DNA of 39,836 nucleotides from Chloroflexota bacterium (GTDB lineage Bacteria; Chloroflexota; Anaerolineae; 4572-78; J111): positions 1 to 39,836 of the forward strand of contig JAJRVO010000168.1 in assembly GCA_024277275.1 (NCBI GenBank), written 5' to 3'. Made by a program: the position numbers and the translations under genes. The notes beneath the pieces are model-generated. The model saw nothing but the letters and a program-made list of their open reading frames with translations. It did no database searches and was not told the origin of the DNA. Positions 7,605 to 16,858 of this stretch are shown in pieces; the first letter of the stretch is position 1; every line of letters starts with the position of its first letter.

Positions 7605-8867
7605 TTGACTAAATACAAGCGCATTACCGGCATGCGCGATGTTCTTTTTGACGACCAGCCCTACTGTCGCTACATTTTAGCCAAAATTCAAGAAACAACG
7701 GACCTGTTTGGCTACCGGCGGCTGGATACGCCGCTGCTGGAACAGGCCAATCTTTTTGTTCGCGGTGTGGGCGAGGGAACCGACATTGTGGAAAAAGAGA
7801 TGTATATCTTTGACGATCGGGACGGAGCGCAACTGGCCCTGCGTCCGGAATTTACGGCGGGCATTATGCGGGCCTTTGTTGAAAACGGCCTGCACACCCT
7901 GCCCACCCCGCTCAGAGTGTGGACGGTTGGGCCTCTCTTTCGGCATGAGCGCCCGCAGGCTGGGCGCTATCGCCAGCACAGCCAATTTGATATCGAAATC
8001 ATCGGCGAGCAAGACCCGGCGGTTGATGTCGAAATAATCAGCGTGGCCTGGCATCTCTTTACCAGCCTGGGATTTTACGGCTTGCGGCTTTACATCAACT
8101 CCACCGGCTGCCCGGCCTGCAAACCGACCTACATCCAGGCTTTGGTTGACTACTTTACCCCTCACGCCGGCAAACTCCCCCCCGACGACCAAATGCGCCT
8201 GCAAAAAAATCCACTCCGCATTTTGGACAGCAAAGAAGAAGCTACCCAGCCCTTGCTGGAAAACGCCCCCCACATCACCGACCATCTCTGCGACGACTGC
8301 GACGACCACTTTACAAAATTCAAAGCCTACCTGGATGCTATCGAGCGGCCTTACGTTGTTGATTACCGGATTGTGCGCGGCCTGGATTACTACACCAAGA
8401 CCGTTTTTGAAATCAAGGCTGATGGTTTGGGCAGTCAGGACACCATTTGCGGCGGGGGCCGTTACGATAAATTGATTGAAGAGCTAGGTGGAAGGCCCAC
8501 TCCCAGCACCGGCTTTGGCTCTGGCATAGAGCGGTACGTGATTGCCCTGCGTCACCTGGGCATAGAACCGCCGGCGGAACCTTTGCCCAAAGTGACGGTT
8601 TCGTATCTGGGGCAACCGGCTAAATTAGCGGCTCTCCAACTGATTGAAACGCTGCGCAGTGAAAATATCGGCGCCATTCTCACCCCTGGCGACCGTAGTT
8701 TCAAAGCCCAATTGAAAGCGGCCAATCGCAATGATGCCGCATTTGCTATTATTCTGGGTGAAGACGAGGTAAAAGCCGGTCAGGCTACGGTTCGCAATAT
8801 GGTTGATAGCCAACAAACAGCCGTAAATCTAACCGAGTTAGTGGATTGGTTGAAGGAAAGACTGTGA
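7605..8867 (+). CDS. hisS: Histidine--tRNA ligase
   Basis: A 420-residue class II aminoacyl-tRNA synthetase that charges tRNA-His with histidine using ATP in the cytoplasm; the length is normal for the family. Recognisable parts are motif 1/2 with RHERPQAGRYRQHSQFDIEI, the histidine-specific loop RIVRGLDYYTKTVFE, GGGRYDKLIEELGG, and motif 3 GFGSGIERY. A C-terminal anticodon-binding domain (about 330-420) follows. Two Cys pairs (CPAC and CDDC) in the insertion region could bind zinc, as in some HisRS. It starts with TTG behind a clear ribosome site (ggagaag) and the promoter at 7540-7568. It ends 3 bases before nadK, so the two form an operon. Confidence 0.97.
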   Translation: MTKYKRITGMRDVLFDDQPYCRYILAKIQETTDLFGYRRLDTPLLEQANLFVRGVGEGTDIVEKEMYIFDDRDGAQLALRPEFTAGIMRAFVENGLHTLPTPLRVWTVGPLFRHERPQAGRYRQHSQFDIEIIGEQDPAVDVEIISVAWHLFTSLGFYGLRLYINSTGCPACKPTYIQALVDYFTPHAGKLPPDDQMRLQKNPLRILDSKEEATQPLLENAPHITDHLCDDCDDHFTKFKAYLDAIERPYVVDYRIVRGLDYYTKTVFEIKADGLGSQDTICGGGRYDKLIEELGGRPTPSTGFGSGIERYVIALRHLGIEPPAEPLPKVTVSYLGQPAKLAALQLIETLRSENIGAILTPGDRSFKAQLKAANRNDAAFAIILGEDEVKAGQATVRNMVDSQQTAVNLTELVDWLKERL

Positions 8868-8870
8868 AAA

Positions 8871-9755
8871 ATGATCAACTCCCCGGACTCGCCTGATCCT
8901 GCTCAATTGGCATTTTGCAATGTAGGCGTGCTTTACCACCCCAAACTGGCCGAGTCGCGAGTAATGGCCGCCGAGATGTTGGAATACATAGAAGGTCTGG
9001 GCGCGTCAGCGTGGGTAAGATCAGGTTGGAACGGGGAGTCTATAAAAGAGCACCTTACAAAACTAGACCTGCTTATCACGCTTGGGGGCGATGGTTCATT
9101 ACTACGAGCCGCTCGCTTAACTGCCCGTCATAACATTCCTCTTTTAGGCATAAATATGGGGCGACTTGGCTTTTTGGCCGAGATACAACCCGCCGAGTGG
9201 CCCGATAGAATCCGGCAAGCATTTCTTGGCGATTATTGGGTAGAAGAGCGAATGATGGTTCACGCCAAGCATTGCCGCGATGGGGAAGCGATCAACGTTT
9301 ACGAAGCGTTGAATGAAATTGTTATCAGCCGGGGGCATTTGCCCCGGGTAGTTCGGCTGGATACTTACATTGACGGGGGATTTTTAACCACCTATACGGC
9401 TGATGGGTTGATTATTGCTACCGCAACCGGCTCTACCGCTTACGCTCTGGCCGCAGGCGGCCCAATTTTACCGCCGGAATTAGAGAATTTCCTTCTGATT
9501 CCTCTGGCCGCGCACTTAAGTCTGGATCGGGCGCTGGTGTTATCAAGTGGGGTTACAGTTCGAGTTCGGGTTTCAACCGACCACACAGCCATTTTGACGG
9601 GCGACGGTCAATTTGAGATAGAGCTGGTCGATGGTGATGAGATAGTTATGAATGCCAGCCCCTCGGTGGTGCGTTTTTTGCGCTTGCAAGAAAAAAACTA
9701 TTTTTATCGAACCTTGATGCGTCGCCTGGGTTGGCCTCAAACCAAAAAACGATAG
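8871..9755 (+). CDS. nadK: NAD(+) kinase
   Basis: A 294-residue enzyme that phosphorylates NAD to NADP with ATP or polyphosphate. It has the diagnostic LGGDGSLLRAAR (the GGDG motif of the diacylglycerol kinase-like fold), NMGRLGFLAEI and the TGSTAYALAAGGP motif. The length is typical for a bacterial NadK. The ATG follows the hisS stop by 3 bases, so translation is probably coupled. The pairing of hisS with nadK appears to be a local housekeeping operon with no functional link. No terminator with a T-run is visible after it; the following 320-base gap holds a dispersed repeat. Confidence 0.96.
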   Translation: MINSPDSPDPAQLAFCNVGVLYHPKLAESRVMAAEMLEYIEGLGASAWVRSGWNGESIKEHLTKLDLLITLGGDGSLLRAARLTARHNIPLLGINMGRLGFLAEIQPAEWPDRIRQAFLGDYWVEERMMVHAKHCRDGEAINVYEALNEIVISRGHLPRVVRLDTYIDGGFLTTYTADGLIIATATGSTAYALAAGGPILPPELENFLLIPLAAHLSLDRALVLSSGVTVRVRVSTDHTAILTGDGQFEIELVDGDEIVMNASPSVVRFLRLQEKNYFYRTLMRRLGWPQTKKR

Positions 9756-9856
9756 GTTTAGTATCATAGCGCGGCAAGCCGCAAATTAACAATGAGCAAT
9801 TAACAATGAACAAATGATTCTCGCGGATAACGCAAATGTTGCGAGGTAATACTATA

Positions 9857-9995
9857 AGGGGATTCGGTAATTCAATGTAGCCGTAAAAAAGGACGAATGA
9901 CGGACGACGGCGGACGAGTAAAACGATAGCACAGGGTATTCGTCGTTCGTCCATCGTCGTTCGTCCGGTTGAATAAAACGCTCCAAACAATTACC
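9857..9995 (+). repeat. 138-bp dispersed repeat, copy 1
   Basis: From ggggatt to ttacc this element matches 35418-35557 at roughly nine of ten bases, in the same orientation. Its middle holds an imperfect inverted repeat: ggacgaatgacggacgacgg against tcgtcgttcgtcc, the latter partly duplicated. It occupies most of the gap between nadK and the TPR gene. The rest of that gap (9756-9856, 9996-10079) holds only short aattaacaatga repeats near 9783-9811 and nothing else I recognise. No transposase is nearby, so it is a MITE- or REP-like element. Confidence 0.85.
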
Positions 9996-10079
9996 TAATC
10001 ATCTCATCATAGAAGTTGTCTTTTGCGGGACAGGCTTGAAAGCCCGTCCAACCAGATTATTTGGAGCGCTTAAAATCTA

Positions 10080-10904
10080 ATGAGTGAGTTAACAGAAGAT
10101 TTAGTTCAACAAGGTTTAACCGCTGCCCGCGTGGGAGATACGGACCAGGCTCGCCGCCTGCTGACAAAAGCTACCCAACAAACGCCTGATAATGTTGACG
10201 CCTGGTTAGGTTTGGCCGGTGTGGTTGAGTCGTTAGAAGAAAAAAAGGAGTGCTTTGCCAAAGCTCTAAACCTTGACCCTGACCATATCGAGGCCAACGC
10301 CGGCTTGACCCTGGTGGAAGAGAAACTGGCCGCCCAAAACCCCGGCGCTGCGCTCACGGAAGAGAAAAGCGCAGAAGCAAAAGTTAAAGTTGATACCGGC
10401 GTGGGCTTTTGCCACCGTCATCCCCAAACCGAGACAGGATTGCGCTGTAATCGGTGCAATAAGTTTATTTGCCCCAAATGCGCTGTGCGAACCCCGGTTG
10501 GGTTTCGCTGCCCGGACTGTATTCGCCAGCAAGAAGATAAATATTACACCGGCGGCAATAAGGATTATATTATTGCGGCAGTTATTGCCGTACCGTTTTC
10601 ATTGATTGTGGCCGGATTATTTACAACCATTTTAGGCAGCTTTGGATTTTTTGCGCTTATTATTGGCTTTTTTGTTGCTCCCGCTGCAACCGGCGCTATT
10701 GCCGAAGCTGTGCGCTGGGGGGTTCAAAGGCGCCGGTCTCGATATTTGAGGCACGTGGTAGTTGGCTCTTTTCTTTTGGGCGTCGCGCCCTTTTTGCTCT
10801 TGTCCTTGATGTCGGGCATATTGGGTATGGGCTTTGGCGGCTTGCTTGCCCCCGGCATCCTGCTTTTTTTGTGGATAGCCACTATTTCTGCTCGTTTGCG
10901 TTAG
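10080..10904 (+). CDS. TPR / B-box-type zinc finger membrane protein
   Basis: A 274-residue three-part protein. Residues about 5-85 hold two tetratricopeptide units (AARVGDTDQARRLLTKATQQ, then WLGLAGVVE...AKALNLDPDH). Residues about 107-150 form a B-box-like zinc finger: CxxH, then CNRC, CPKC and CPDC, with the 'C--HP-TET-LRC-RC-K-IC--CAV-TPVG-RC--C' pattern also seen in front of rhomboid-like and other bacterial membrane domains. Residues about 160-272 carry three or four membrane helices with an RRRSR loop. The TPR and zinc finger would be cytoplasmic. It is probably a membrane-anchored protein-interaction hub; no enzyme motif is visible. A GGAG ribosome site is about 11 bases before the ATG. 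The partners are unknown. Confidence 0.75.
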   Translation: MSELTEDLVQQGLTAARVGDTDQARRLLTKATQQTPDNVDAWLGLAGVVESLEEKKECFAKALNLDPDHIEANAGLTLVEEKLAAQNPGAALTEEKSAEAKVKVDTGVGFCHRHPQTETGLRCNRCNKFICPKCAVRTPVGFRCPDCIRQQEDKYYTGGNKDYIIAAVIAVPFSLIVAGLFTTILGSFGFFALIIGFFVAPAATGAIAEAVRWGVQRRRSRYLRHVVVGSFLLGVAPFLLLSLMSGILGMGFGGLLAPGILLFLWIATISARLR

Positions 10905-10944
10905 CGTTATTTTTGAAACTTGTAACTATTCGGCCTATCCTGCT

Positions 10945-11036
10945 ACAGGTTACAATTTGGTAATTGGTAAATAGTAATTGGTTATGACTTACGCAAAATA
11001 ATTATTATTTACCAATCCCTAATTACCAAGACCTGT
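10945..11036. repeat. AT-rich imperfect palindromic element
   Basis: Left arm 10945-10978 (acaggttacaatttggtaat...) is the near complement of right arm 11001-11036 (ending ccaagacctgt). It resembles the 'ttggtaattggtaaat' class of short palindromic repeats. It fills the gap before the DnaJ-type gene. Confidence 0.7.
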
Positions 11037-11076
11037 AAATGTTGTGAGCGACTGGATAGTTACGGAAACTTTCTCT

Positions 11077-12018
11077 ATGGAATACCGAGACTATTACAAA
11101 ATCCTGGGCGTTGGCAAAAATGCCGACAAAAAGGAGATAAAATCCGCCTATCGCAAGTTGGCCCGTAAATACCATCCTGATGTTAACCCGGATGACCCTC
11201 AGGCTGAAGATCGACTAAAAGAGATTAACGAAGCGTATGAAGCGCTTAGCGACCCGGAAAAGCGGGCCACTTATGATCAACTGGGGACCAACTGGCAGCG
11301 CTGGCAACAAGCCGGGCAGCCGGGCGGCTTTGACTGGGGGCAGTGGGCCAACGCAGACGATCGGGTGCGGGTGCATTATGCAGACGGTGTAGAGGACATA
11401 TTTGGAGGCGACCCCCAATACTCTGATTTTTTTGCCGCTATTTTTGGCGATGGGGGTTCTCCCGGTACGCGCCGGGCACGCAGCTACCAGTCCCGCTCGC
11501 AGCCCCAGACCGGTCAGGATATAGAGCAAGAAATTGAAATCAGTCTGGCCGAAGCCTACTTTGGCGCTACCCGGCGCTTGAACAAAGACGGACGGCGTTT
11601 AGAGGTAAAAATCCCCGCCGGGGCCAAAACCGGCACCAAAGTCCGTATTCGCGGCGAGGGCAACTCCGGCTTTAGAGGAGGCCAGGCAGGCGATCTATAC
11701 CTTAAAATAAAAGTTGCCGCCGATCCTCGCTTTGAGCGTAAAGAAGATGACTTGTATGCCACGGCGCAGATTGACCTGTACACCGCTGTTTTAGGCGGCG
11801 AAATTGACCTGCCTACCCTGTCCGGAGATGTCAAGTTAAAAATCCCGACCGGATTACAAAACGGGCAAAGTCTTCGGTTGCGGGGCAAAGGTATGCCCAA
11901 ACTCTGTAAATCCAATGATTATGGCGACATGTACGTTCAACTTGATGTGCGTTTGCCTACCGACCTCACCCCTGAACAGCGCGACCTTTTTGAACAATTA
12001 CGCAAACTGGCAGATTAA
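11077..12018 (+). CDS. CbpA-type DnaJ co-chaperone
   Basis: A J-protein of about 313 residues. It has an N-terminal J-domain ([20 protein letters not shown], with HPD in KYHPDVN), a Gly/Phe-rich linker with aromatic and Gly residues ([11 protein letters not shown]), and two C-terminal substrate-binding domains. The C-terminal part shows the type II signature ([37 protein letters not shown]). The four CxxCxGxG zinc knuckles of true DnaJ are missing, so it is CbpA/type II. It delivers unfolded clients to DnaK. I chose ATG at 11077 because the family starts at M[11 protein letters not shown]; a GTG at 11044 would add 11 residues. It precedes clpB, which fits disaggregase cooperation, but a repeat-filled gap and a separate promoter lie between them. 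Confidence 0.9.
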   Translation: MEYRDYYKILGVGKNADKKEIKSAYRKLARKYHPDVNPDDPQAEDRLKEINEAYEALSDPEKRATYDQLGTNWQRWQQAGQPGGFDWGQWANADDRVRVHYADGVEDIFGGDPQYSDFFAAIFGDGGSPGTRRARSYQSRSQPQTGQDIEQEIEISLAEAYFGATRRLNKDGRRLEVKIPAGAKTGTKVRIRGEGNSGFRGGQAGDLYLKIKVAADPRFERKEDDLYATAQIDLYTAVLGGEIDLPTLSGDVKLKIPTGLQNGQSLRLRGKGMPKLCKSNDYGDMYVQLDVRLPTDLTPEQRDLFEQLRKLAD

Positions 12019-12057
12019 CCTCTTTAATACCCCCCAGCAAAAATCGTAACTGTTCAA

Positions 12058-12250
12058 GTATGTCATTTCGACCGTTGCACAGAGTTATACTGAGTCAGAA
12101 CATGTCATTTCGACCATCGGGAGAAATCCCTGCGGAGGTCGGTCTAAATTCAAGGGTGATTGGCACGCTTGGCTCACTCTTGATGCCAAACATCATGTCT
12201 TATAGACACGACTCCTGGGATTTCTCGGCTTGCAGCCTCGAAATGACATG
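12058..12250. repeat. MITE-like palindromic element (tgtcatttcga...tcgaaatgaca type)
   Basis: Left arm at 12101-12132 (catgtcatttcgacc, gggagaaatccc) is answered by 12214-12250 (gggatttctc, tcgaaatgacatg). A second tgtcatttcgacc copy lies at 12061-12073. This terminal pattern is a widespread class of non-coding palindromic elements. It encodes only a repeat-type open frame that I reject as a gene. Confidence 0.8.
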
Positions 12251-12276
12251 AGGGGTAAATAGTTGCCAAAAATCTA

Positions 12277-12305
12277 TTGCAATTCTAATAGTTGTCCCCT
12301 ATATT
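12277..12305 (+). promoter_or_regulatory. Likely promoter of clpB
   Basis: TTGCAA (12277-12282), a 17-base spacer and TATATT (12300-12305), 40 bases before the clpB start. I see no CIRCE-type inverted repeat, so heat control through HrcA at this site is not supported. Confidence 0.5.
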
Positions 12306-12345
12306 TAAGGTTATGAAAACTCCACGTTATAAGGAGGCTTAACCG

Positions 12346-14946
12346 ATGAATCTAAGCAAATTTACTGAAAAAGCCCAAGAGGCTGTCATCCAGGCCCAGA
12401 GTCTGGCCGAAGAATATAGTCACAGCGAAGTCCAACCTCGTCATCTACTGCTGTCCTTGCTTCGGCAAAAAGATGGCGTTGTGCCGCAAATAGCCCGCCA
12501 CCTTGCCGCCGACCCTGACGCCCTGGCCCAGACAATCGAATTTGAGTTGCAAAAAAAATCCAAAGTCTACGGCGGTTCTCGCCCCAGCATGTCGCGGGCA
12601 TTAAGCAATATTTTGCGCGACGCCGAAAAAACCGCCGCAACTATGAAAGATGAGTATGTCTCTACCGAGCACCTGTTTTTGGTTCTAAGTAATGCTCGTG
12701 GCAAGTCTGGAAAATTGCTGCACGGCTACGGGTTGACCCAGGATGCCGTATTGCAAGCTCTCACCCGTATTAGGGGCAACCAGCGCGTTACCAGCCAAAA
12801 CCCGGAAAGCACCTACGAAGCTCTGCTTAAATATGGCCGCGATTTGACCGACCTGGCCCAAAGAGGCAAACTGGACCCGGTCATTGGCCGTGACGATGAA
12901 ATTAGACGAGTGGTGCAAGTTCTCAGTCGTCGTACCAAAAATAACCCCGTCCTCATTGGCGAGCCTGGTGTGGGCAAAACCGCTATTGTTGAGGGGTTGG
13001 CTCAACGCATTGTGCGCGGCGATGTCCCCGAAGGGTTAAAAAACAGACAACTTGTAGCTCTGGATATGGGGGCGTTGGTAGCCGGGGCCAAGTACCGGGG
13101 CGAATTTGAGGAACGCCTAAAAGCCGTGCTGCAAGAAGTAACCGGCAGCCAGGGACAAATTATCATGTTCATCGACGAGCTGCACACCGTTGTTGGCGCA
13201 GGCGCGGCAGAAGGGGCAATGGACGCCGGTAATATGCTCAAGCCGATGCTGGCCCGAGGCGAACTGCACGCCATCGGCGCAACTACGCTTGATGAGTATC
13301 GTAAGCACGTTGAAAAAGACGCCGCTTTAGAGCGACGTTTTCAGCCGGTACTGGTCAATGAGCCGTCGGCGGAGGATACCATCAGCATTTTGCGCGGCTT
13401 AAAAGAGCGATACGAAACTCACCATAATGTGCGCATTCAGGATGGGGCCGTAATTGCCGCCGCCACCCTGAGTCAGCGTTACATCTCTGACCGTTTCTTG
13501 CCCGACAAAGCCATCGACCTGATTGACGAGGCCGCCGCCCGACTGCGAACCGAAATTGACAGCAAACCCGCCGAGTTGGATAGTGTTGACCGTAAGATAC
13601 TACAATTGGAAATTGAGCAGAAAGCTTTGAAAAAAGAGAAAGACAAAGCCAGTAAAGATCGTTTGAAAAAATTGGAAGCAGAGTTGGGCAACCTTAGAGA
13701 GACGAGTCGCGCCCTAACCGCTCAATGGGAAAATGAAAAAAGTATAATTCATGGACTGGGGGAAATCAAAAGCCAAATTCAGCAAACCAACATTGAAATT
13801 GAGCAAGCCGAGCGCAACACAGACCTGGAAACGGCGGCACGCCTGCGCTACACTACGCTGCGTGATTTAGAGGCTCAATTAGTTGAGCAAGAAACTAAAC
13901 TCAAAGAGCTTCAGGCTAAAGGCGCCCTGCTGCAAGAGGAAGTTGACGCTGAGCAAATCGCCCTGATTGTGTCTCGCTGGACCGGGGTTCCCGTTAGCAA
14001 GCTGCTGGAAGGGGAGGTTGAGAAGCTGGTCAAAATGGAGGATCGCCTGCACCGGCGGGTGGTGGGTCAAGGCGAGGCTATTAAAGCGGTAGCCAATGCC
14101 GTCCGTCGGAGCCGGGCCGGGTTGCAAGACCCCAACCGGCCTATTGGCAGCTTTATCTTTTTGGGACCAACCGGCGTGGGCAAAACCGAGTTGGCTCGCG
14201 CTCTGGCCGAGTTTATGTTTGATGACGAAGACAACATGGTGCGCATCGATATGAGCGAGTATCAGGAGCGACACACCGTAAGTCGTCTGGTTGGCGCGCC
14301 CCCCGGTTACGTGGGCTACGACGAGGGCGGCCAGTTGACCGAAGCCGTGCGACGCCGGCCCTACAGCGTGGTTCTGTTCGATGAGATTGAAAAGGCCCAT
14401 TCGGAGGTTTTTAACGCCTTGTTGCAATTGCTGGACGATGGTCGTTTGACCGATGGGCACGGGCGCACGGTCAACTTTAAAAATACGGTGGTGATTATGA
14501 CCAGCAATATTGGCAGCCACTATATTATGGAGTTAGGAGCGGAGGCCGGCGAGTCGAAAGTAATGGAGACTATGCGCCAGCATTTCCGGCCCGAATTTCT
14601 GAACCGGATTGACGACATCGTCACCTTCCACAGCCTGAGCCGCGAGGATTTGGCGCAGATTGTGGGCATCCAACTAAAGCATTTGAGCAAACTACTGGTC
14701 GAGCGCAAAATATCGCTTGAGCTAACCGATGCCGCCAAACTCCACCTGGCCGAAGCGGGCTACAATCCTGTTTTTGGGGCTAGACCCCTCAAACGCATTA
14801 TCCAGCGCGAACTGCAAGACCCGCTGGCTATGGCCCTATTAGAAGGCAGATTTGCAGAGGGCGACACAATTAGGGTTGACTATCGAGAAGACAGCATTGT
14901 TTTTGAAACTGTCTACGATGTAGTCGCTGAGCCGGTGGCAAGCTAA
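12346..14946 (+). CDS. clpB: ATP-dependent disaggregase ClpB
   Basis: An 866-residue Hsp100 chaperone that threads aggregated proteins through a hexameric ring with help from DnaK/DnaJ. In order: an N-terminal Clp repeat domain (1-145, starting [14 protein letters not shown]), the first AAA+ domain with Walker [10 protein letters not shown] (about 205-213), the coiled-coil M domain (about 400-530, which marks ClpB rather than ClpA/C), the second AAA+ domain with GPTGVGKTE (about 606-614), and [10 protein letters not shown]-like pore segments. The C-terminal domain follows (about 760-850). The length is standard. There is an excellent ribosome site (aaggagg, 12331-12337). A promoter lies at 12277-12305 and a strong terminator at 14979-15016, so it is a single-gene unit. 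Confidence 0.98.
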   Translation: MNLSKFTEKAQEAVIQAQSLAEEYSHSEVQPRHLLLSLLRQKDGVVPQIARHLAADPDALAQTIEFELQKKSKVYGGSRPSMSRALSNILRDAEKTAATMKDEYVSTEHLFLVLSNARGKSGKLLHGYGLTQDAVLQALTRIRGNQRVTSQNPESTYEALLKYGRDLTDLAQRGKLDPVIGRDDEIRRVVQVLSRRTKNNPVLIGEPGVGKTAIVEGLAQRIVRGDVPEGLKNRQLVALDMGALVAGAKYRGEFEERLKAVLQEVTGSQGQIIMFIDELHTVVGAGAAEGAMDAGNMLKPMLARGELHAIGATTLDEYRKHVEKDAALERRFQPVLVNEPSAEDTISILRGLKERYETHHNVRIQDGAVIAAATLSQRYISDRFLPDKAIDLIDEAAARLRTEIDSKPAELDSVDRKILQLEIEQKALKKEKDKASKDRLKKLEAELGNLRETSRALTAQWENEKSIIHGLGEIKSQIQQTNIEIEQAERNTDLETAARLRYTTLRDLEAQLVEQETKLKELQAKGALLQEEVDAEQIALIVSRWTGVPVSKLLEGEVEKLVKMEDRLHRRVVGQGEAIKAVANAVRRSRAGLQDPNRPIGSFIFLGPTGVGKTELARALAEFMFDDEDNMVRIDMSEYQERHTVSRLVGAPPGYVGYDEGGQLTEAVRRRPYSVVLFDEIEKAHSEVFNALLQLLDDGRLTDGHGRTVNFKNTVVIMTSNIGSHYIMELGAEAGESKVMETMRQHFRPEFLNRIDDIVTFHSLSREDLAQIVGIQLKHLSKLLVERKISLELTDAAKLHLAEAGYNPVFGARPLKRIIQRELQDPLAMALLEGRFAEGDTIRVDYREDSIVFETVYDVVAEPVAS

Positions 14947-14978
14947 AACAGGAGTCCAAAGCGTAGCTTTGATAAAAC

Positions 14979-15016
14979 AAAAACCCAATGGCAATTCATC
15001 GCCATTGGGTTTTTTG
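14979..15016 (+). terminator. Rho-independent terminator of clpB
   Basis: A perfect 10-bp stem, acccaatggc (14983-14992) with gccattgggt (15001-15010), has an 8-base loop and then a T-run. A-rich sequence precedes it, so it can also serve the convergent ATPase gene. Confidence 0.92.
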
Positions 15017-15094
15017 TAAACCAATACTATTTATTTGGCGGGCCATGTCCCCATAATTTGCCTCAATATAGCAAACTCGCCAATGAAATTGATG

Positions 15095-16480
15095 TTAAAA
15101 TAACTTGGCAAAGTAGGAGCGAGCGGCCCGGTCTATCAGATCAGTTGTCATAATTAATGGTTTACCGTGATACATAGCAAAATCGGCCAGTTGGTCCAGC
15201 AAATCACGGGGGTGACACGCTTTTAGAGGACGTTTTTCTTTTACGTAATGTTCGCGCAGCAGATGAATAAAGGCGTTTTGCTCAAACTTAATGTCGCGTT
15301 CTTTGCACTCATTAACAAATATCTGGTAATATTGCTGTTGGGTAGGGTTGTCTATACCAAACTTGTGACGAATGCGCCGTAAAAAAGCCTCATCTACCAG
15401 AGATGCAGGATCAATATTGGTGGAGAAAACTATTAGAGTTTCAAAAGGGACCGCAAATTTTTTGCCGGTATGAAACGTTAAAAAATCTAGCCGTTCTTCT
15501 AAAGGGACAATCCAACGGTTAAGCAACTCTTTGGGGTCTACACATTGGCGGCCAAAATCATCAACCAGTAACATGCCGCCATTGGCTTTTAGTTGCAAAG
15601 GCGCTTCATAATAGCGGTTTGTGTCGCTCCAGGCCAGGTCAAGGTCTTGCATGGTCAATTCGCCCCCGGCCATTACAACCGGCGCATCACAGCGTACCCA
15701 ACGTTTGTCCAGGCCGTTTGCTTCGGCCAGTTGAGCCTGCTCGCTATTTATAACAGGATGCGCCTCGCTATCGAACACTTTGATAACTTGCCCATCCTCA
15801 AAAATTGCGTGAGGCACCATAATATTGCCCGACAACAACTCACGCGCCATACTTTTGGCAATGCTGGTTTTGCCGTTACCCGGCGGGCCGTAAACAAAGA
15901 CTGACTTAAACGAGTTTACCGCCGGGCCAATCCGGTCAATAATTTCTTGTGATAGAACCAGATTTCGCATAGCTAATCGCACGTCTGATTCGTAAACCAG
16001 GGTTCTATTCTCTGCCTGGAGTTTAACTACGTCAATATAGTGCCGTAAGGTGACAGGACATGGCCCCACGTAGCGGTTGCGCTCTAGCAGTTCCCGCGCC
16101 CGCTGCGCTCCCTTGCCGGTGATAACGTATCGATACGAGGCTCGATTTAGGCTATTGCCGCCAACAACCTCTATTAAATGGTGAGATTTTAGCGTTTGCA
16201 AAACAGGTTCAACCACGCTGCTAAAGTGCAGCCGTATTGCCTGCGCTACCTGCCAACCTTTCATCGTTGCCCCAAAATAGAGGGTTTTTAGGACTAAGTT
16301 AGCCAGAAATTCCTGAGGCATGCCTGTAGCCTCAATGGTGCGGGGTTCACTCAGCCTCTTCAAAAGCGGATCGCTGAAGATTTTGGTGAATATCAAATAA
16401 TCTTCAAGAAACAGAGCGCGGTTGTTGCTGTTTCTTGGCATGTGTACTGATTGCAGCCTGGGTTGGTAAGTATCGACCAT
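15095..16480 (-). CDS. AAA+ ATPase with N-terminal winged-helix-like domain
   Basis: A 461-residue P-loop ATPase. Residues about 25-130 are helical and look like a winged-helix module (GMPQEFLANLVLKTLYFGAT, then WQVAQAIRLHFSSVVEPVLQ). Next come Walker A GPPGNGKTS (198-206), Walker B MLLVDDFGR (303-311), a sensor-type VFSTNIDP and an arginine segment FLRRIRHKF. It has no membrane segment or protease domain. The long region between Walker A and B is larger than in simple AAA modules. I know similar proteins in Chloroflexota only as unnamed 'AAA family ATPases', so I give no function. The start at 16480 has aagga 8 bases upstream, and there is a good promoter at 16667-16695, giving a leader of about 180 bases. 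It faces clpB. Confidence 0.8.
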   Translation of the reverse strand: MVDTYQPRLQSVHMPRNSNNRALFLEDYLIFTKIFSDPLLKRLSEPRTIEATGMPQEFLANLVLKTLYFGATMKGWQVAQAIRLHFSSVVEPVLQTLKSHHLIEVVGGNSLNRASYRYVITGKGAQRARELLERNRYVGPCPVTLRHYIDVVKLQAENRTLVYESDVRLAMRNLVLSQEIIDRIGPAVNSFKSVFVYGPPGNGKTSIAKSMARELLSGNIMVPHAIFEDGQVIKVFDSEAHPVINSEQAQLAEANGLDKRWVRCDAPVVMAGGELTMQDLDLAWSDTNRYYEAPLQLKANGGMLLVDDFGRQCVDPKELLNRWIVPLEERLDFLTFHTGKKFAVPFETLIVFSTNIDPASLVDEAFLRRIRHKFGIDNPTQQQYYQIFVNECKERDIKFEQNAFIHLLREHYVKEKRPLKACHPRDLLDQLADFAMYHGKPLIMTTDLIDRAARSYFAKLF

Positions 16481-16666
16481 AACGCATCCTTCCCTGGAAA
16501 TGCTAAAAACACAAGGGACATAGCAGAGTAGTTCATCCTATAGACATCATCAGAGCAACAAGCGCCAACCTGCCTCCCATAGCGCTTGTTGGTTTATGCC
16601 ATCAATTGGATGCCGATCTCTTTCCACGTCCCTAATTATGGTTACGTTGTTAAACCGACTACCGAT

Positions 16667-16695
16667 AATATAGCACATTGCGTATGTTTGTACAA
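16667..16695 (-). promoter_or_regulatory. Promoter for the wHTH-AAA ATPase gene
   Basis: On the minus strand TTGTAC (16695-16690) and TATATT (16672-16667) are separated by exactly 17 bases. In the rest of the 378-base divergent gap (16481-16858) I see AT-rich sequence with two TATAAT-like boxes on the plus strand (16773-16778, 16792-16797) that could serve the Uma2 gene, but neither has a convincing -35. Confidence 0.55.
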
Positions 16696-16858
16696 CCCTT
16701 CGCAACAAGCAGTTTCATATTACATCCTTTTCGGAAATTCATAGATAAAATATAGATTGCTGTAATGCTACTTATAATGTAAAATCTCTAATATAATTAG
16801 AAACAACACTCATCATAACGGGACCTTATAGCAAGGCATTGCCTGGAAGGATGATCTT

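Noticed and set aside
9646-9990. Minus-strand frame of 114 codons starting MFGAFYSTGR
   Set aside because: Its start is the translated 138-bp repeat and its end overlaps nadK antisense; there is no ribosome site.
12060-12251. Plus-strand open frame of 63 codons starting MSFRPLHRV
   Set aside because: It lies entirely within the tgtcatttcga palindromic element and is a translation of the repeat.
12019-12345. CIRCE or HrcA operator before clpB
   Set aside because: No ttagcactc/gagtgctaa inverted repeat is present.
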